NCBI RefSeq assembly: GCF_019904155.1
Contig: NZ_JAHCMB010000026.1
Span: 120,933-184,932, forward strand
Length of the DNA: 64,000 nt
Source: Paenibacillus sinensis
GTDB taxonomy: Bacteria > Bacillota > Bacilli > Paenibacillales > Paenibacillaceae
Direction of reading: 5' to 3'
Part shown: one piece after another, positions 17,352 to 26,501 of the stretch
How the letters are laid out: each line of letters opens with the position of its first letter
Position numbering within the stretch: position 1 is the first letter of the stretch
Notes under the pieces: model-generated
Told to the model about the DNA's origin: nothing
The model's input: the letters and a program-made list of their open reading frames with translations, nothing else
Database searches by the model: none
Made by a program: the position numbers and the translations under genes

Positions 17352-17996
17352 ATGGACAAGCTGCTGAATATCATACACAAGGAACTGCTGGAGCGGCTCA
17401 TCCTGGAGAGCGTCGATCCGAAGGAGCCGATTAAAGTCCGGGAGGTGCCGGAGCCCTGGCGGCTGCTCGGCTCGGGCAACTATGCTGCGGTGCTCTATCA
17501 TCCGGAATACGAGGATTATGCGGTCAAAATCTATGCTCCCGGAAGGCCGGGAATCCGGGAAGAGTCTGAGGTCTATACCAGGCTTGGAAGCCACCCCGCC
17601 TTCTCCGAGCAGCTGCATGACGGCGGGAGCTTTCTTGTCCTCCGGCGTCTTCGGGGTATCACCTTCTATGACTGCATCAAGCGGGGTGTGCCGATCACCG
17701 AGCAGGCGGTCCGGGACATCGACGAAGCGCTGGGATACGCGAAATCCCGGGGACTTCATCCCCATGACGTGCATGCCAAGAATGTGATGCAGCTTGACGG
17801 ACGCGGATTGGTCGTGGACATTTCGGATTTTCTGAAGCGGGAAGACTGCCTGATGTGGGATGATTTCAAAAAAGCCTATTACCGGCTGTACCGGCCTTTG
17901 GCCTCGCGCCATGCGGTTCCGGTTCCCGGCGCCGTGCTGGAGGCGGTCCGCAGGGGTTACCGGCTGTGGCGCAAAAGCCAGGGACGAAGCCGCTAA
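17352..17996 (+). CDS. Small protein-kinase-like protein (YrzF-like)
   Basis: A 214-residue minimal kinase fold. Visible are a glycine-rich entry 'LGSGNYAAVLY' (~42-52), the ATP-binding lysine in 'YAVKIYAP' (~61), the catalytic loop 'HPHDVHAKNVM' (~139-149; H-x-D-x4-N) and a metal-binding 'VVDISDF' (~156-162). It resembles the short bacterial Ser/Thr kinase-like proteins such as Bacillus YrzF. No extracellular sensor or membrane segment. Start ATG 17352 has GGGGAGA six bases upstream. It lies alone between the RpiR terminator and the PfkB gene; a link to the sugar-phosphate genes is positional only. Confidence 0.72.
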   Translation: MDKLLNIIHKELLERLILESVDPKEPIKVREVPEPWRLLGSGNYAAVLYHPEYEDYAVKIYAPGRPGIREESEVYTRLGSHPAFSEQLHDGGSFLVLRRLRGITFYDCIKRGVPITEQAVRDIDEALGYAKSRGLHPHDVHAKNVMQLDGRGLVVDISDFLKREDCLMWDDFKKAYYRLYRPLASRHAVPVPGAVLEAVRRGYRLWRKSQGRSR

Positions 17997-18072
17997 GGGA
18001 TAGGCGAAGCGGGTTCAAGCGCATGATACGGTTATCCGGATCATGACTGTTCACATAAAAGGAGATGTTCGT

Positions 18073-19008
18073 ATGATTATCACCTTAACCGTTAATCCGA
18101 GTGTAGACTCCAGCACCAGCATTGGAAAGGTTGTTCCCGACCACAAGCTGCGGTGCCGGGAAGCTTCATACAAGCCGGGAGGCGGGGGCGTCAACGTATC
18201 CCGCGCCATCCATCGGCTGGGCGGCGAGGCGCTCGCCCTGTACACATCGGGCGGACTTCATGGCGAACTGCTGCATGAAATGCTGCAGGAAGAGGGAGTG
18301 GGCCATGAAGCGATCAAAATCTCCGGCCGGACCCGGGAGAATCTGATTGTCCTGGAGGAATCGACCGGGCAGCAGTTCCGGTTCGATATGCCGGGCCCGC
18401 AGTTCAGCGAAGCCGATATCCGCAGCTGCCTGGAGGCGCTGGAGCGGCTTCGGACGAAGCCCGATTATCTGGTGCTGAGCGGCAGCCTGCCCCCTGGATG
18501 TCCGGCCGACTTCTACGCTAAGGTCATCGCCGCCGTCAAGGGGTGGAACTGCCGCGTCATCGTTGATACCTCGGGGGAAGCCCTGAAGCCGGCGGCGGAT
18601 GCGGGTGTCTTCCTGCTGAAGCCGAACGCCCGCGAGTTTGAGGAGCTGACCGGGATGACGCTGAATGACGACGAGGATGCGAAGGCTGCAGCCAATAAGC
18701 TGATTGATGAAGGGAAGTCGGAGACGGTTGTCGTGTCGCTCGGGCCGAAAGGCGCTCTGCTGATCTCCCGGGAGGGGACGGAGCATATCGCCGCTCCGGA
18801 TGTCCCTGTCGCGAGTGTCGTCGGAGCGGGCGACAGCCTGGTGGCTGGCATCGTATACCGGCTGTCGCAAAGCGGTTCTCTTAAGGATGCCGTCACCTTC
18901 GGCGTCGCGTCCGGAGCGGCCGCCGTGATGAACCCCGAGCGGGAGCTGTGCAAGCGGGAGGATGCCGAGCGGCTGTACAGCATCATGACCGGAGGGCGGC
19001 AGGCATAA
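18073..19008 (+). CDS. PfkB-family sugar (phosphofructo)kinase
   Basis: A 311-residue member of the 1-phosphofructokinase/tagatose-6-phosphate kinase branch. It starts 'MIITLTVNPSVDSSTSIG'; the substrate glycine-rich motif is 'KPGGGGVNVSRAIHRLGG' (~34-51), and the ATP/anion-hole motif with the base aspartate is 'VGAGDSLVAG' (~249-258). It phosphorylates a sugar or sugar phosphate with ATP. The start is ATG 18073 with AAAGGAGA nine bases upstream; a longer frame to 18043 lacks such a site. Its place between an RpiR operon and a Ugp-like importer suggests it consumes the sugar released by these systems. Exact substrate unknown. Confidence 0.87.
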   Translation: MIITLTVNPSVDSSTSIGKVVPDHKLRCREASYKPGGGGVNVSRAIHRLGGEALALYTSGGLHGELLHEMLQEEGVGHEAIKISGRTRENLIVLEESTGQQFRFDMPGPQFSEADIRSCLEALERLRTKPDYLVLSGSLPPGCPADFYAKVIAAVKGWNCRVIVDTSGEALKPAADAGVFLLKPNAREFEELTGMTLNDDEDAKAAANKLIDEGKSETVVVSLGPKGALLISREGTEHIAAPDVPVASVVGAGDSLVAGIVYRLSQSGSLKDAVTFGVASGAAAVMNPERELCKREDAERLYSIMTGGRQA

Positions 19009-19081
19009 GTCAAGCATCAAGTGGAGCCAAGGAAGCGGACGTTGCCTGCGTGTTATCGGATGTATAAGGAAGAACAAATGA

Positions 19082-19112
19082 AGCCCTCGTCCATGAATGC
19101 GGGGGCTTCTTC
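19082..19112 (+). terminator. Weak terminator-like hairpin after the PfkB gene
   Basis: AAGCCC, 13-nt loop, GGGGCTT followed by CTTCG with no proper T-run. It may still separate the PfkB gene from the next importer. Confidence 0.4.
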
Positions 19113-19287
19113 GTGTGCGTTTCCACAGTGAAAAGAAGGCATTCGGGCTTTTGTTATCACTCCGTTAACGCTTGGCCGAAAGTTTTACCCCGGATTGAAG
19201 ATCGGGGAGTTGTCTCTTTACATACACGCTTTACACTGGCAGAGGGTTATAGATATGGATTTCATTCCTAAAAAGGAGGCAAGCGCC

Positions 19288-20250
19288 TTGAGCGAATTCG
19301 ATAATCACTTGAATCTGCCGGCCCGAACGGGGAAAAGCGCAGCGGAGTCCGGAAGGCGGCCTCAGACGCTTCGGGGATTGAAGATCAGGGAGAACCTGCT
19401 GGCCTACACTTTTTTATCGCCTTCTCTGCTGCTGTTCGGCGTGTTCCTGTTCTATCCGCTGCTTCGCTCGGTCTATCTCAGTATGCACAGCACCGATCCG
19501 GCCGGACGTATTCATTCCTTCATCGGACTTGATAATTTTCGCGCCCTGATGTCATCGGGCGATTTCCTCTCCGGTATCCGGGTAACGGCGCTGTTCGCGC
19601 TGTATACGGTTCCGGCAAGCATTCTGCTCGCGCTCTTGCTCGCGGCTCTTGCCCATCATCTTCCGCGATGGAGAAGATTGTTCCAGTTCTCGTTCTCGCT
19701 GCCCATGGTGCTGTCGGTCGGGTCTTCCGCCGTTATCTGGAAGTTCCTGTTTCACCCGACGCTCGGCATGCTGAATTATGGGCTGGAATCGATTGGACTG
19801 CAGCCTGTCTCCTGGCTGACAGACCCTGCCTGGGCGCTGATCTCCGTGTCGATTATGACGATATGGATGAATCTGGGCTTCAACTTCATCATTCTCTCCG
19901 GGGGGCTCGGAGGAATTCCGGAGGAGATATATGAGAGCGCGAAGATCGACGGAGCGGGTCCCATCTCGACCTTCGGCAGAATTACTGTTCCGCTGCTGTC
20001 CCCAACCTTGTTCTTCGTGCTGATCGTCTCGGTTATCAGCGCCTTCCAGTCCTTCGCCCAGATTCATATTCTGACCCAGGGCGGGCCGATGAACTCGACC
20101 GATGTGTTCGTCTACTCCATTTACCGGGAAGCATTTGTTAATTTCCGCTTCGGCACAGGCAGCGCCCAATCGCTTCTGCTGTTCGCCGTGATCATGCTCC
20201 TGACCTTGATTCAGTTCAAATGGGTGGAGAGAAAGGTGCATTATCAATGA
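19288..20250 (+). CDS. Sugar ABC importer permease, UgpA-like
   Basis: A 320-residue permease with about six membrane segments and the EAA loop 'EEIYESAKIDGAGPISTFGRITVPLL' (~212-237). It belongs to the UgpA/MalF-type permeases. I chose the TTG start at 19288 because a perfect AAAAGGAGG ends eight bases before it; upstream in-frame starts (ATG 19255, 19195) have weak sites. Its last codons overlap the next permease in an ATGA arrangement. With 20247 and 21158 it forms an importer that has no ATPase gene of its own. Confidence 0.88.
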   Translation: MSEFDNHLNLPARTGKSAAESGRRPQTLRGLKIRENLLAYTFLSPSLLLFGVFLFYPLLRSVYLSMHSTDPAGRIHSFIGLDNFRALMSSGDFLSGIRVTALFALYTVPASILLALLLAALAHHLPRWRRLFQFSFSLPMVLSVGSSAVIWKFLFHPTLGMLNYGLESIGLQPVSWLTDPAWALISVSIMTIWMNLGFNFIILSGGLGGIPEEIYESAKIDGAGPISTFGRITVPLLSPTLFFVLIVSVISAFQSFAQIHILTQGGPMNSTDVFVYSIYREAFVNFRFGTGSAQSLLLFAVIMLLTLIQFKWVERKVHYQ

Positions 20251-21071
20251 GAAGATTCCATGCGAGAACGGCAGCCGTCTATCTGGTCCTTGCCGTCGCC
20301 GCTCTCCTTGTACTGTATCCGGTCGTGTACAGCATGTTCATGTCGGTCATGAAGCCGGAAGAGGCGAGTGCCTATCCGCCTTCCATTGTGCCCCATACGT
20401 TCAATCCGGCCAATTTCACGGAAGTGTTCGGCATCGTGCCGATCGCCGTCTTTATCGGCAATACATTTCTCGTCTCGGGCATCGTCATGCTGGGTCAGCT
20501 TCTTACGGCAAGCCTGGCGGCTTACGCTTTTGCCATATTGAATTTCAAAGGCAAGAATCTGGTGTTCAGCCTGTTCGTCGCCACGATGATGGTCCCTTGG
20601 GAAGCGACGATGATTCCGAATTATCTCATCATCCGGAGCATAAATTGGCTCGATTCATACCAGGGCCTGGTCGTTCCCTTTCTGGCAACGGCGTTTGGGA
20701 CATTCATGCTGCGGCAGTTCTTTCTTCAATTGCCTAAGGAGCTGCTGGAAGCGGCCAAGATGGACGGCTGCGGCCATCTCCGGTATTTTGCAGGCCATGT
20801 TCTGCCGCTCGCCAGACCCGCACTGGGGACACTTGCGGTCTATTCCTTTCTGAATATGTACAACTCCTATCTGTGGCCGCTGCTGATTACGAACAGCGAG
20901 AATATGCGCACCGTTCAAATCGGAATTTCGATGCTGGAGTTTCAGGAATCAACCTCCTGGAATCTGGTATTCGCCGGCATTGCGCTCGCCATTCTGCCTT
21001 CGCTGTTCCTGCTTGCCTTTGGTTTGAAACAGCTGGTGCGGGGCATGGCGGCGGGCGCGCTCAAGGGCTAG
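20247..21071 (+). CDS. Sugar ABC importer permease, UgpE-like
   Basis: A 274-residue second permease with about six membrane segments and EAA loop 'KELLEAAKMDGCGHLRYFAGHVLPLA' (~165-190). 'MMVPWEATMIPNYLIIRSINWLDSYQGLVVPFLA' is typical of the UgpE/MalG branch. It starts at ATG 20247 inside the end of the first permease (ATGA overlap), so translation is coupled. The binding-protein gene begins 86 bp downstream. Confidence 0.88.
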   Translation: MRRFHARTAAVYLVLAVAALLVLYPVVYSMFMSVMKPEEASAYPPSIVPHTFNPANFTEVFGIVPIAVFIGNTFLVSGIVMLGQLLTASLAAYAFAILNFKGKNLVFSLFVATMMVPWEATMIPNYLIIRSINWLDSYQGLVVPFLATAFGTFMLRQFFLQLPKELLEAAKMDGCGHLRYFAGHVLPLARPALGTLAVYSFLNMYNSYLWPLLITNSENMRTVQIGISMLEFQESTSWNLVFAGIALAILPSLFLLAFGLKQLVRGMAAGALKG

Positions 21072-21157
21072 GACGGTCTTTGATTTATCCGGGGAGTCAG
21101 CTGCAATTTGCAGATGATGCATACAATTATCAGATAAAAAAAGGAGAGATTGAGATC

Positions 21158-22573
21158 ATGAAGAGGAAGAAACTCGGCCGGCTGTTCTTCAAGAGAAGAA
21201 TGGTGCTTCCACTGGCCTTGAGTATGGCAGCTTTGGCAGGATGCGGTAATAACTCGAACGCCAGTGACGCGGCAGCGAATTCAGCGTCTGCTAACAACGA
21301 AGTAGCAGCTTCGGCAAGTCCTGCCAGCTCTGCTGCGGCTGCCCCGGTCAAGATTACGTGGTGGCATTCCATGTCGGGAACGAACGAGAAGGCGATCAAG
21401 CAGCTGGTATCCGATTTTAACGCCTCTCATCCCGATGTTCAGGTCGAAGCGATTTTTCAGGGCAAGTATGACGAAAGTCTGAACAAGCTCAAGGCTTCGC
21501 TCGGATCTGACAGCGGACCCGATCTGATCCAGGTCTACGAAATCGGCAGCAAATACATGATCGATTCCAAAATGATCACTCCTGTACAGCAGTTCATCGA
21601 CCAGGACGGCTTTGACCTGTCCGCTCTGGAGCCGAATATTACCCGTTATTACACAATCGACGGCAAGCTGAACGCCATGCCGTTCAATACTTCGAACCCG
21701 ATTCTGTATTACAACAAGGATGCCTTTAAGGCCGCCGGGCTGGACCCTGAGAAGCCGCCGAAGACATTCGAGGAATTTGAGACCGCAGCCAAGGCGCTTG
21801 AGAAGAACGGCAAGCCGGGAGCGGCAATCGCTATTTACGGCTGGTTCATGGAGCAGCTGTTCGCGAACCAGAATGCCGAATACGTCAACAACGGCAACGG
21901 CCGTGATGCGGCAGCCACCGAATCGCTGCTTGCTTCGGATGCCGGTGTGAAGACGCTGGAATGGTGGAAAAAGATGGTCGACGAAGGAGCCGTCGCCAAT
22001 CTCGGACGCGATACGGATGACACGGACAGCGCTTTTGCTGCCGGACAGGTCGCTATGACGCTGAACTCCACCGCTTCGCTTCGCAACATGGTCGAAGCGG
22101 TAGGCGGCAAGTTCGAAGTGGGTACCGGCTTCCTGCCGAAGCCTGCTGACGCCAAGGAAGGCGGCGTTGTAGTCGGCGGCGCCAGCCTGTACATTATGAA
22201 CAACAAGCCGGATGATCACCAGAAGGCTGCTTGGGAGTTCATCAAATACGTCGCTTCTCCGGAGGCACAGGCCAACTGGAGTGTGAACACCGGCTACTTC
22301 CCGATCACGAAGGCAGCCTACGACCAGCAGGTGCTGAAGGATAATATGGCGAAGTATCCGCAGTTCCAGACGGCGGTCGACCAGCTTCATGCTTCCACCG
22401 CTTCGAACGCCACATCCGGTGCTGTAATGGGCGTATTCCCGGAAGCCCGCCAGATCGTGGAAGGCGCAATTGAAGAAGCGCTGAATGGCAAGAAGCAGCC
22501 GAAGCAGGCTCTGCAGGACGCTGCGGCTCAAATTACGGACAAAATCAAGCAGTACAACGATTCCGTCAAATAA
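21158..22573 (+). CDS. Sugar ABC importer binding lipoprotein, UgpB-like
   Basis: A 471-residue lipoprotein: signal peptide with lipobox 'MAALAGCGN' (cysteine ~28), Ala/Ser-rich linker, then a type 2 binding fold. 'ITWWHSMSGTNEKAIKQLVSDFNASHPDVQVEAIFQGKYDESLNKL' is characteristic of the glycerol-3-phosphate/glycerophosphodiester binder UgpB. AAAAAAGGAGAGATTGAGATC precedes ATG 21158 with good spacing. A strong terminator follows. With the two permeases it forms a complete importer apart from the ATPase, which may be a shared MsmX-like ATPase elsewhere or the ATPase at 14440. The Ugp assignment rests on the N-terminal similarity; another sugar is possible. Confidence 0.87.
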   Translation: MKRKKLGRLFFKRRMVLPLALSMAALAGCGNNSNASDAAANSASANNEVAASASPASSAAAAPVKITWWHSMSGTNEKAIKQLVSDFNASHPDVQVEAIFQGKYDESLNKLKASLGSDSGPDLIQVYEIGSKYMIDSKMITPVQQFIDQDGFDLSALEPNITRYYTIDGKLNAMPFNTSNPILYYNKDAFKAAGLDPEKPPKTFEEFETAAKALEKNGKPGAAIAIYGWFMEQLFANQNAEYVNNGNGRDAAATESLLASDAGVKTLEWWKKMVDEGAVANLGRDTDDTDSAFAAGQVAMTLNSTASLRNMVEAVGGKFEVGTGFLPKPADAKEGGVVVGGASLYIMNNKPDDHQKAAWEFIKYVASPEAQANWSVNTGYFPITKAAYDQQVLKDNMAKYPQFQTAVDQLHASTASNATSGAVMGVFPEARQIVEGAIEEALNGKKQPKQALQDAAAQITDKIKQYNDSVK

Positions 22574-22593
22574 CCCGAACTTTGCGGGAACAA

Positions 22594-22631
22594 CCGCCTG
22601 AACGCTGGAGCAAGCGTTCAGGCGGTTTTTT
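22594..22631 (+). terminator. Terminator of the Ugp-like operon
   Basis: CCGCCTGAACGC, short loop, GCGTTCAGGCGG then TTTTTTG: a near-perfect 12-bp stem with a T-run. Confidence 0.95.
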
Positions 22632-22790
22632 GTCTGTTTTTACCTGGAGGTCCATTAAAATGGTTGTTCATCGGGTGAAATTAGATTGTAAGCGATTTAT
22701 TATTTGGCGGAGCTAATACTTTTGTAGGATAGTGTCGAAGAAAAGAGTAGGCAGTATTACAGTGTTGGAGGATTTAACCGAACCGGGAGG

Positions 22791-25700
22791 ATGCGATTTC
22801 GCTTGCCGACTCAAACCGTTTTACATAGCGCAATTTATATATTGATTATCCTGATGGCTCTGTACATCGTGCGTCTGTACATGAAGCAGAGCCGGACCGC
22901 CAGGCATATGCTTGAGCTGGAACGAAAGTACAGCGAAGAGCTTCAGCTGTATTTGAATGTCGTGGAGCAGTCTCCCTTGTCCATCGTGATTACCGACAAA
23001 TTCGGCAAAGTGGAATATATCAACCCTTATTTCTCGAAGATTACCGGCTACTCAAGAGCGGAGATGGAAGGAGGCTCTCTGTCCGTACTTCGCTCCAGTG
23101 TGACTACGGACGAGCAATACCGGAAGATGTGGTCGGCGATCAGCGGAGGCGGCAAATGGGAAGGCGAGTTCATTAACCGGAAGAAGAACGGCGAACTGTA
23201 TACGGAGTCTGTGCTCATCTCTCCCATTAAAGACAAGACAGGGAGCATTACCCATTATGTCGGCATTAAAGAGAATATTTCGGATTACAAAAAGATCAGG
23301 AAGGAGCTGTCCGACCAGCTCCATTTCACGTCTCAACTGATTGATACGCTGCCCCATCCTTTGTTTTACCTCAATACGGAAGGATATTTTCTCGGGTGCA
23401 ACGCCGCCTATGAAGAGGCCCTGGGGGTAACCCGCAGTGAATTGCTCGGGCTTCACGCCAGGGATTTGCCGAATTTGTCCCGGGAGAACTACCTGATACT
23501 GAATGAGCTGCGGAAAGAAGTGACACAAAACGACGCACCGGCGATCCGGGAGGTGAAGCGGCCGTATACCGATGGAACCGTGCATGACTTGCTGTATTCA
23601 CTCTCTGCGTATCAGATGTCGGACAATACCGAAGGCGGCTATCTGGGCCTCATGATGGATATCACCGATTTGAAGCTGAAAGAGAAGGAGCTTCTGGAGA
23701 GCCGGAACTTTCTGGATGCGGTAATCAACCTGCTTCCCGTTATGGTATTTGTAAAGGACGCCCTGACGATGGAATACCGGATCGTTAATCAGGCCTGCGC
23801 GGATTTCCTCGGTTATCCTGCCGAACAAATTCTCGGACGTGTCGACCGTGACCTGATGCCGGAAGAGATCGCTCGCCGCTTCAATGAAACGGACCGGAAG
23901 GTGCTGGAGACCGGCCACAAGACCGCCGAAATCCGGATTCTGCCAGTCGATACGGATGGGAATCAGCTCCGCTATGTCAACGAGACCAAGCTGCCGATTA
24001 TGGATTCGGAGAACAGGCCGCATTTTATCCTGGGCGTATCGGAGGACATTACCGGCCTTAAGCTGAAAGAAGAGGAAATCAAGCAGGCGCTGCGCATCGC
24101 CGAAGAAGCGACAGCTGCCAAGTCCCAGTTCCTGGCTAATATGAGCCATGAGATAAGAACGCCGATGAACGCGATTCTCGGGTTGACGCATCTGACTCTC
24201 AAGACGGAGCTGTCGGTGAAACAGAAGGACTATTTGTCCAAGATCCACAACGCCGGAACATCACTCCTCGGCATCGTGAATGAAATCCTGGACTTCTCAA
24301 AGATCGAAGCAGGGAAGCTGGAGCTGGAGCATACATCCTTTGAGCTTCAAGAGACTGTGACGGACGCCGTAACAATGAGCAGCCAAACCGCCTACGACAA
24401 GGGGCTGGAGCTGATGTATTTCATACCGGCCGGCCTGCCGCAAAATCTGACCGGAGACCCGCTGCGCCTCCGGCAAATTCTCACGAATCTGGTCAGCAAC
24501 GCGGTCAAGTTCACCGAAAGCGGCGAGGTGGTCGTAAGGGTGGAAGCCGTTCGGCTGATCGACAGCAAGGTGAAGCTGAAGTTCAGCATCCGGGATTCCG
24601 GCATCGGGTTGTCTCCTGAGGCGGAGAACAGGCTGTTCCAGCCCTTCAGCCAGGCGGATAATTCCACCACCCGCAAATACGGAGGGACGGGTCTCGGACT
24701 TACCATCAGCCGGAGGCTGGTGGAGATGATGGGCGGAACGCTCTGGGCTGAGAATAATGCCGAGGGTGGAAGCATGTTCGCCTTCACCGCCTGGTTTGGC
24801 GTCGGCGACGAAGAGAAATCCCAGGCTCGCCGCGTTCCCGAGGAGCTGGGCTACCTCAAAGCGCTGGTTGTAGACGACAATCCGGCTGCGCGCGACATGG
24901 TCGTTGAGTATTTGCGGGACTTCGGCTGTGCCGCTTACGGCGTGTCGTCGGGATCTCAGGCAGTGGAGGTTCTGGTGCAGGCGAACGATAACAAACCGTA
25001 TGATATGGTATTCATCGACTGGGAGCTTAAGGAAGAGTACGGCAGCCAGGCTGCCCGGAGAATCAAGGAGCACCGTACGCTGCGGCATATTCCCGTAATC
25101 GTGCTTATGACGGCTATCGGCCAGGACGATGCGTTCTTACTGGAGGAAGAAGCCGTCAGTTATGATGAATGTCTCGTCAAGCCTGTGAACCAGTCTCTGC
25201 TCTTCGATATGATTATCGACCTGTTCGCTGCCCGCAAGGGTGCTGTGCAGGGGGCGGAGGTATTGGAGAAGGATTACCGGCTCAAGGGGCTGCGGGTACT
25301 GGTGGCGGAAGATAACGAGATTAACCAGCTGATCGCGGCCGAGCTGCTGAAGAGCCAGGGCGTGAAGACCGAGATCGCCTCTACCGGCGAGGAGGCTGTC
25401 CGGAAATCGCTGGAAGCCCCAAGCGGATACTATCATCTTGTCCTGATGGATATGCAGATGCCGGTAATGGACGGCGTCGAAGCTGCGCGCCGAATCCGGG
25501 AGAGCGATCCCGAGCTGCCGATTATCGCGATGACGGCCCGGACGATGCCGGAGGAACGGGAGAAGATTCTGCTCACCGGGATGAACGATCATATCGCGAA
25601 GCCGATAGACCCCGATGTGCTGTTCACGATTATGGGCAAATGGATGGCGGGCCGCTGGAACCCGGAGGCCGGCCGGCCTGTCCCGCCGGATTCGCTTTCG

Positions 25701-26501
25701 TTGCAGCAGCCAGAGGCTCCGGAGAAGCCCGGGCTGCCGGAACTTGAGGGAATCCGGACGGAGGAGGGCCTGAGACGGACCGGAGGGAACGCGGTGCTGT
25801 ATGCCAGTCTCCTCCGGAATTACGCCGACCATCACGGGGAGGCGGCCGAGGGCATCCGCGCCGCGATCCGGGAGGATGCCTATGGTGAAGCTCACCGGAT
25901 CGCCCATAATCTGAAGGGCGTATCCGGCAACATCGGCGCCGCAGAAGCGGGCGAGCTGGCCGGCGAGATCGTCGCCATGATCTCTTCCGGCCAGGCGAAG
26001 AGCCGCCGGGAGGAGTTAGAGGCGGTGATAGACCGGCTGGAAGCCGCGATTGGCGGCGTCCTGAAGGCGATCCGGCTCGTGAAGCCGGATGCAGGAGCGT
26101 CGGCTGTCGGTGCTGCCGAAGCGCGGGATAACATGGCGCAGGACAATCGAGCGCCGGACGCTGCTGGGCCGGATGCCGGAGCGCCGATTGCCGGAGCGCC
26201 GATTGTCGGAGTACCGGGCAACGGGGACGCAGCCTCCGGCGGCGATGGAGACAACAGCCGCATGCAGCCTCCGGTGGAGCAGGCGGTAAGCCGTCTGCTG
26301 GCGCTTCTCCGGGACAGCGACATTGAAGCGGTGGATGTCTTTGATACGGTGGAGCCGCAGCTGAGGCTCTGGATGAAGCCTGAGGATTGGCGGCAAGCGA
26401 AGCGGGCAATCGCCCTCTTTGATTTTGACGAAGCGATCAAGACGATTGAACGGGCGGCTGCGGACAGCCATTTGGAGTGGAAGGAGGACCCTTATGCCTG
26501 A
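22791..26501 (+). CDS. Hybrid sensor histidine kinase (3 PAS, HisKA, ATPase, 2 receivers, HPt)
   Basis: A 1236-residue phosphorelay protein. One membrane segment (~11-27) and almost no extracellular part, then three PAS domains (~50-160, ~175-295, ~305-425) and a dimerisation domain with the phospho-accepting H453 ('MSHEIRTPMNAI'). The ATPase domain follows ('NLVSNAVKFTESGE', 'GGTGLGLTISRRLVEMMGG'), then receiver 1 (D743), receiver 2 (D887) and an HPt domain (H1039, 'IAHNLKGVSGN'). A low-complexity Ala/Gly/Pro linker (~1100-1160) and a ~70-residue tail end it. GGGAGG directly abuts ATG 22791, so TTG 22803 is a possible start. Its stop overlaps the HD-GYP gene, the likely output partner. The signal is probably sensed in the cytoplasm. 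Confidence 0.92.
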   Translation: MRFRLPTQTVLHSAIYILIILMALYIVRLYMKQSRTARHMLELERKYSEELQLYLNVVEQSPLSIVITDKFGKVEYINPYFSKITGYSRAEMEGGSLSVLRSSVTTDEQYRKMWSAISGGGKWEGEFINRKKNGELYTESVLISPIKDKTGSITHYVGIKENISDYKKIRKELSDQLHFTSQLIDTLPHPLFYLNTEGYFLGCNAAYEEALGVTRSELLGLHARDLPNLSRENYLILNELRKEVTQNDAPAIREVKRPYTDGTVHDLLYSLSAYQMSDNTEGGYLGLMMDITDLKLKEKELLESRNFLDAVINLLPVMVFVKDALTMEYRIVNQACADFLGYPAEQILGRVDRDLMPEEIARRFNETDRKVLETGHKTAEIRILPVDTDGNQLRYVNETKLPIMDSENRPHFILGVSEDITGLKLKEEEIKQALRIAEEATAAKSQFLANMSHEIRTPMNAILGLTHLTLKTELSVKQKDYLSKIHNAGTSLLGIVNEILDFSKIEAGKLELEHTSFELQETVTDAVTMSSQTAYDKGLELMYFIPAGLPQNLTGDPLRLRQILTNLVSNAVKFTESGEVVVRVEAVRLIDSKVKLKFSIRDSGIGLSPEAENRLFQPFSQADNSTTRKYGGTGLGLTISRRLVEMMGGTLWAENNAEGGSMFAFTAWFGVGDEEKSQARRVPEELGYLKALVVDDNPAARDMVVEYLRDFGCAAYGVSSGSQAVEVLVQANDNKPYDMVFIDWELKEEYGSQAARRIKEHRTLRHIPVIVLMTAIGQDDAFLLEEEAVSYDECLVKPVNQSLLFDMIIDLFAARKGAVQGAEVLEKDYRLKGLRVLVAEDNEINQLIAAELLKSQGVKTEIASTGEEAVRKSLEAPSGYYHLVLMDMQMPVMDGVEAARRIRESDPELPIIAMTARTMPEEREKILLTGMNDHIAKPIDPDVLFTIMGKWMAGRWNPEAGRPVPPDSLSLQQPEAPEKPGLPELEGIRTEEGLRRTGGNAVLYASLLRNYADHHGEAAEGIRAAIREDAYGEAHRIAHNLKGVSGNIGAAEAGELAGEIVAMISSGQAKSRREELEAVIDRLEAAIGGVLKAIRLVKPDAGASAVGAAEARDNMAQDNRAPDAAGPDAGAPIAGAPIVGVPGNGDAASGGDGDNSRMQPPVEQAVSRLLALLRDSDIEAVDVFDTVEPQLRLWMKPEDWRQAKRAIALFDFDEAIKTIERAAADSHLEWKEDPYA

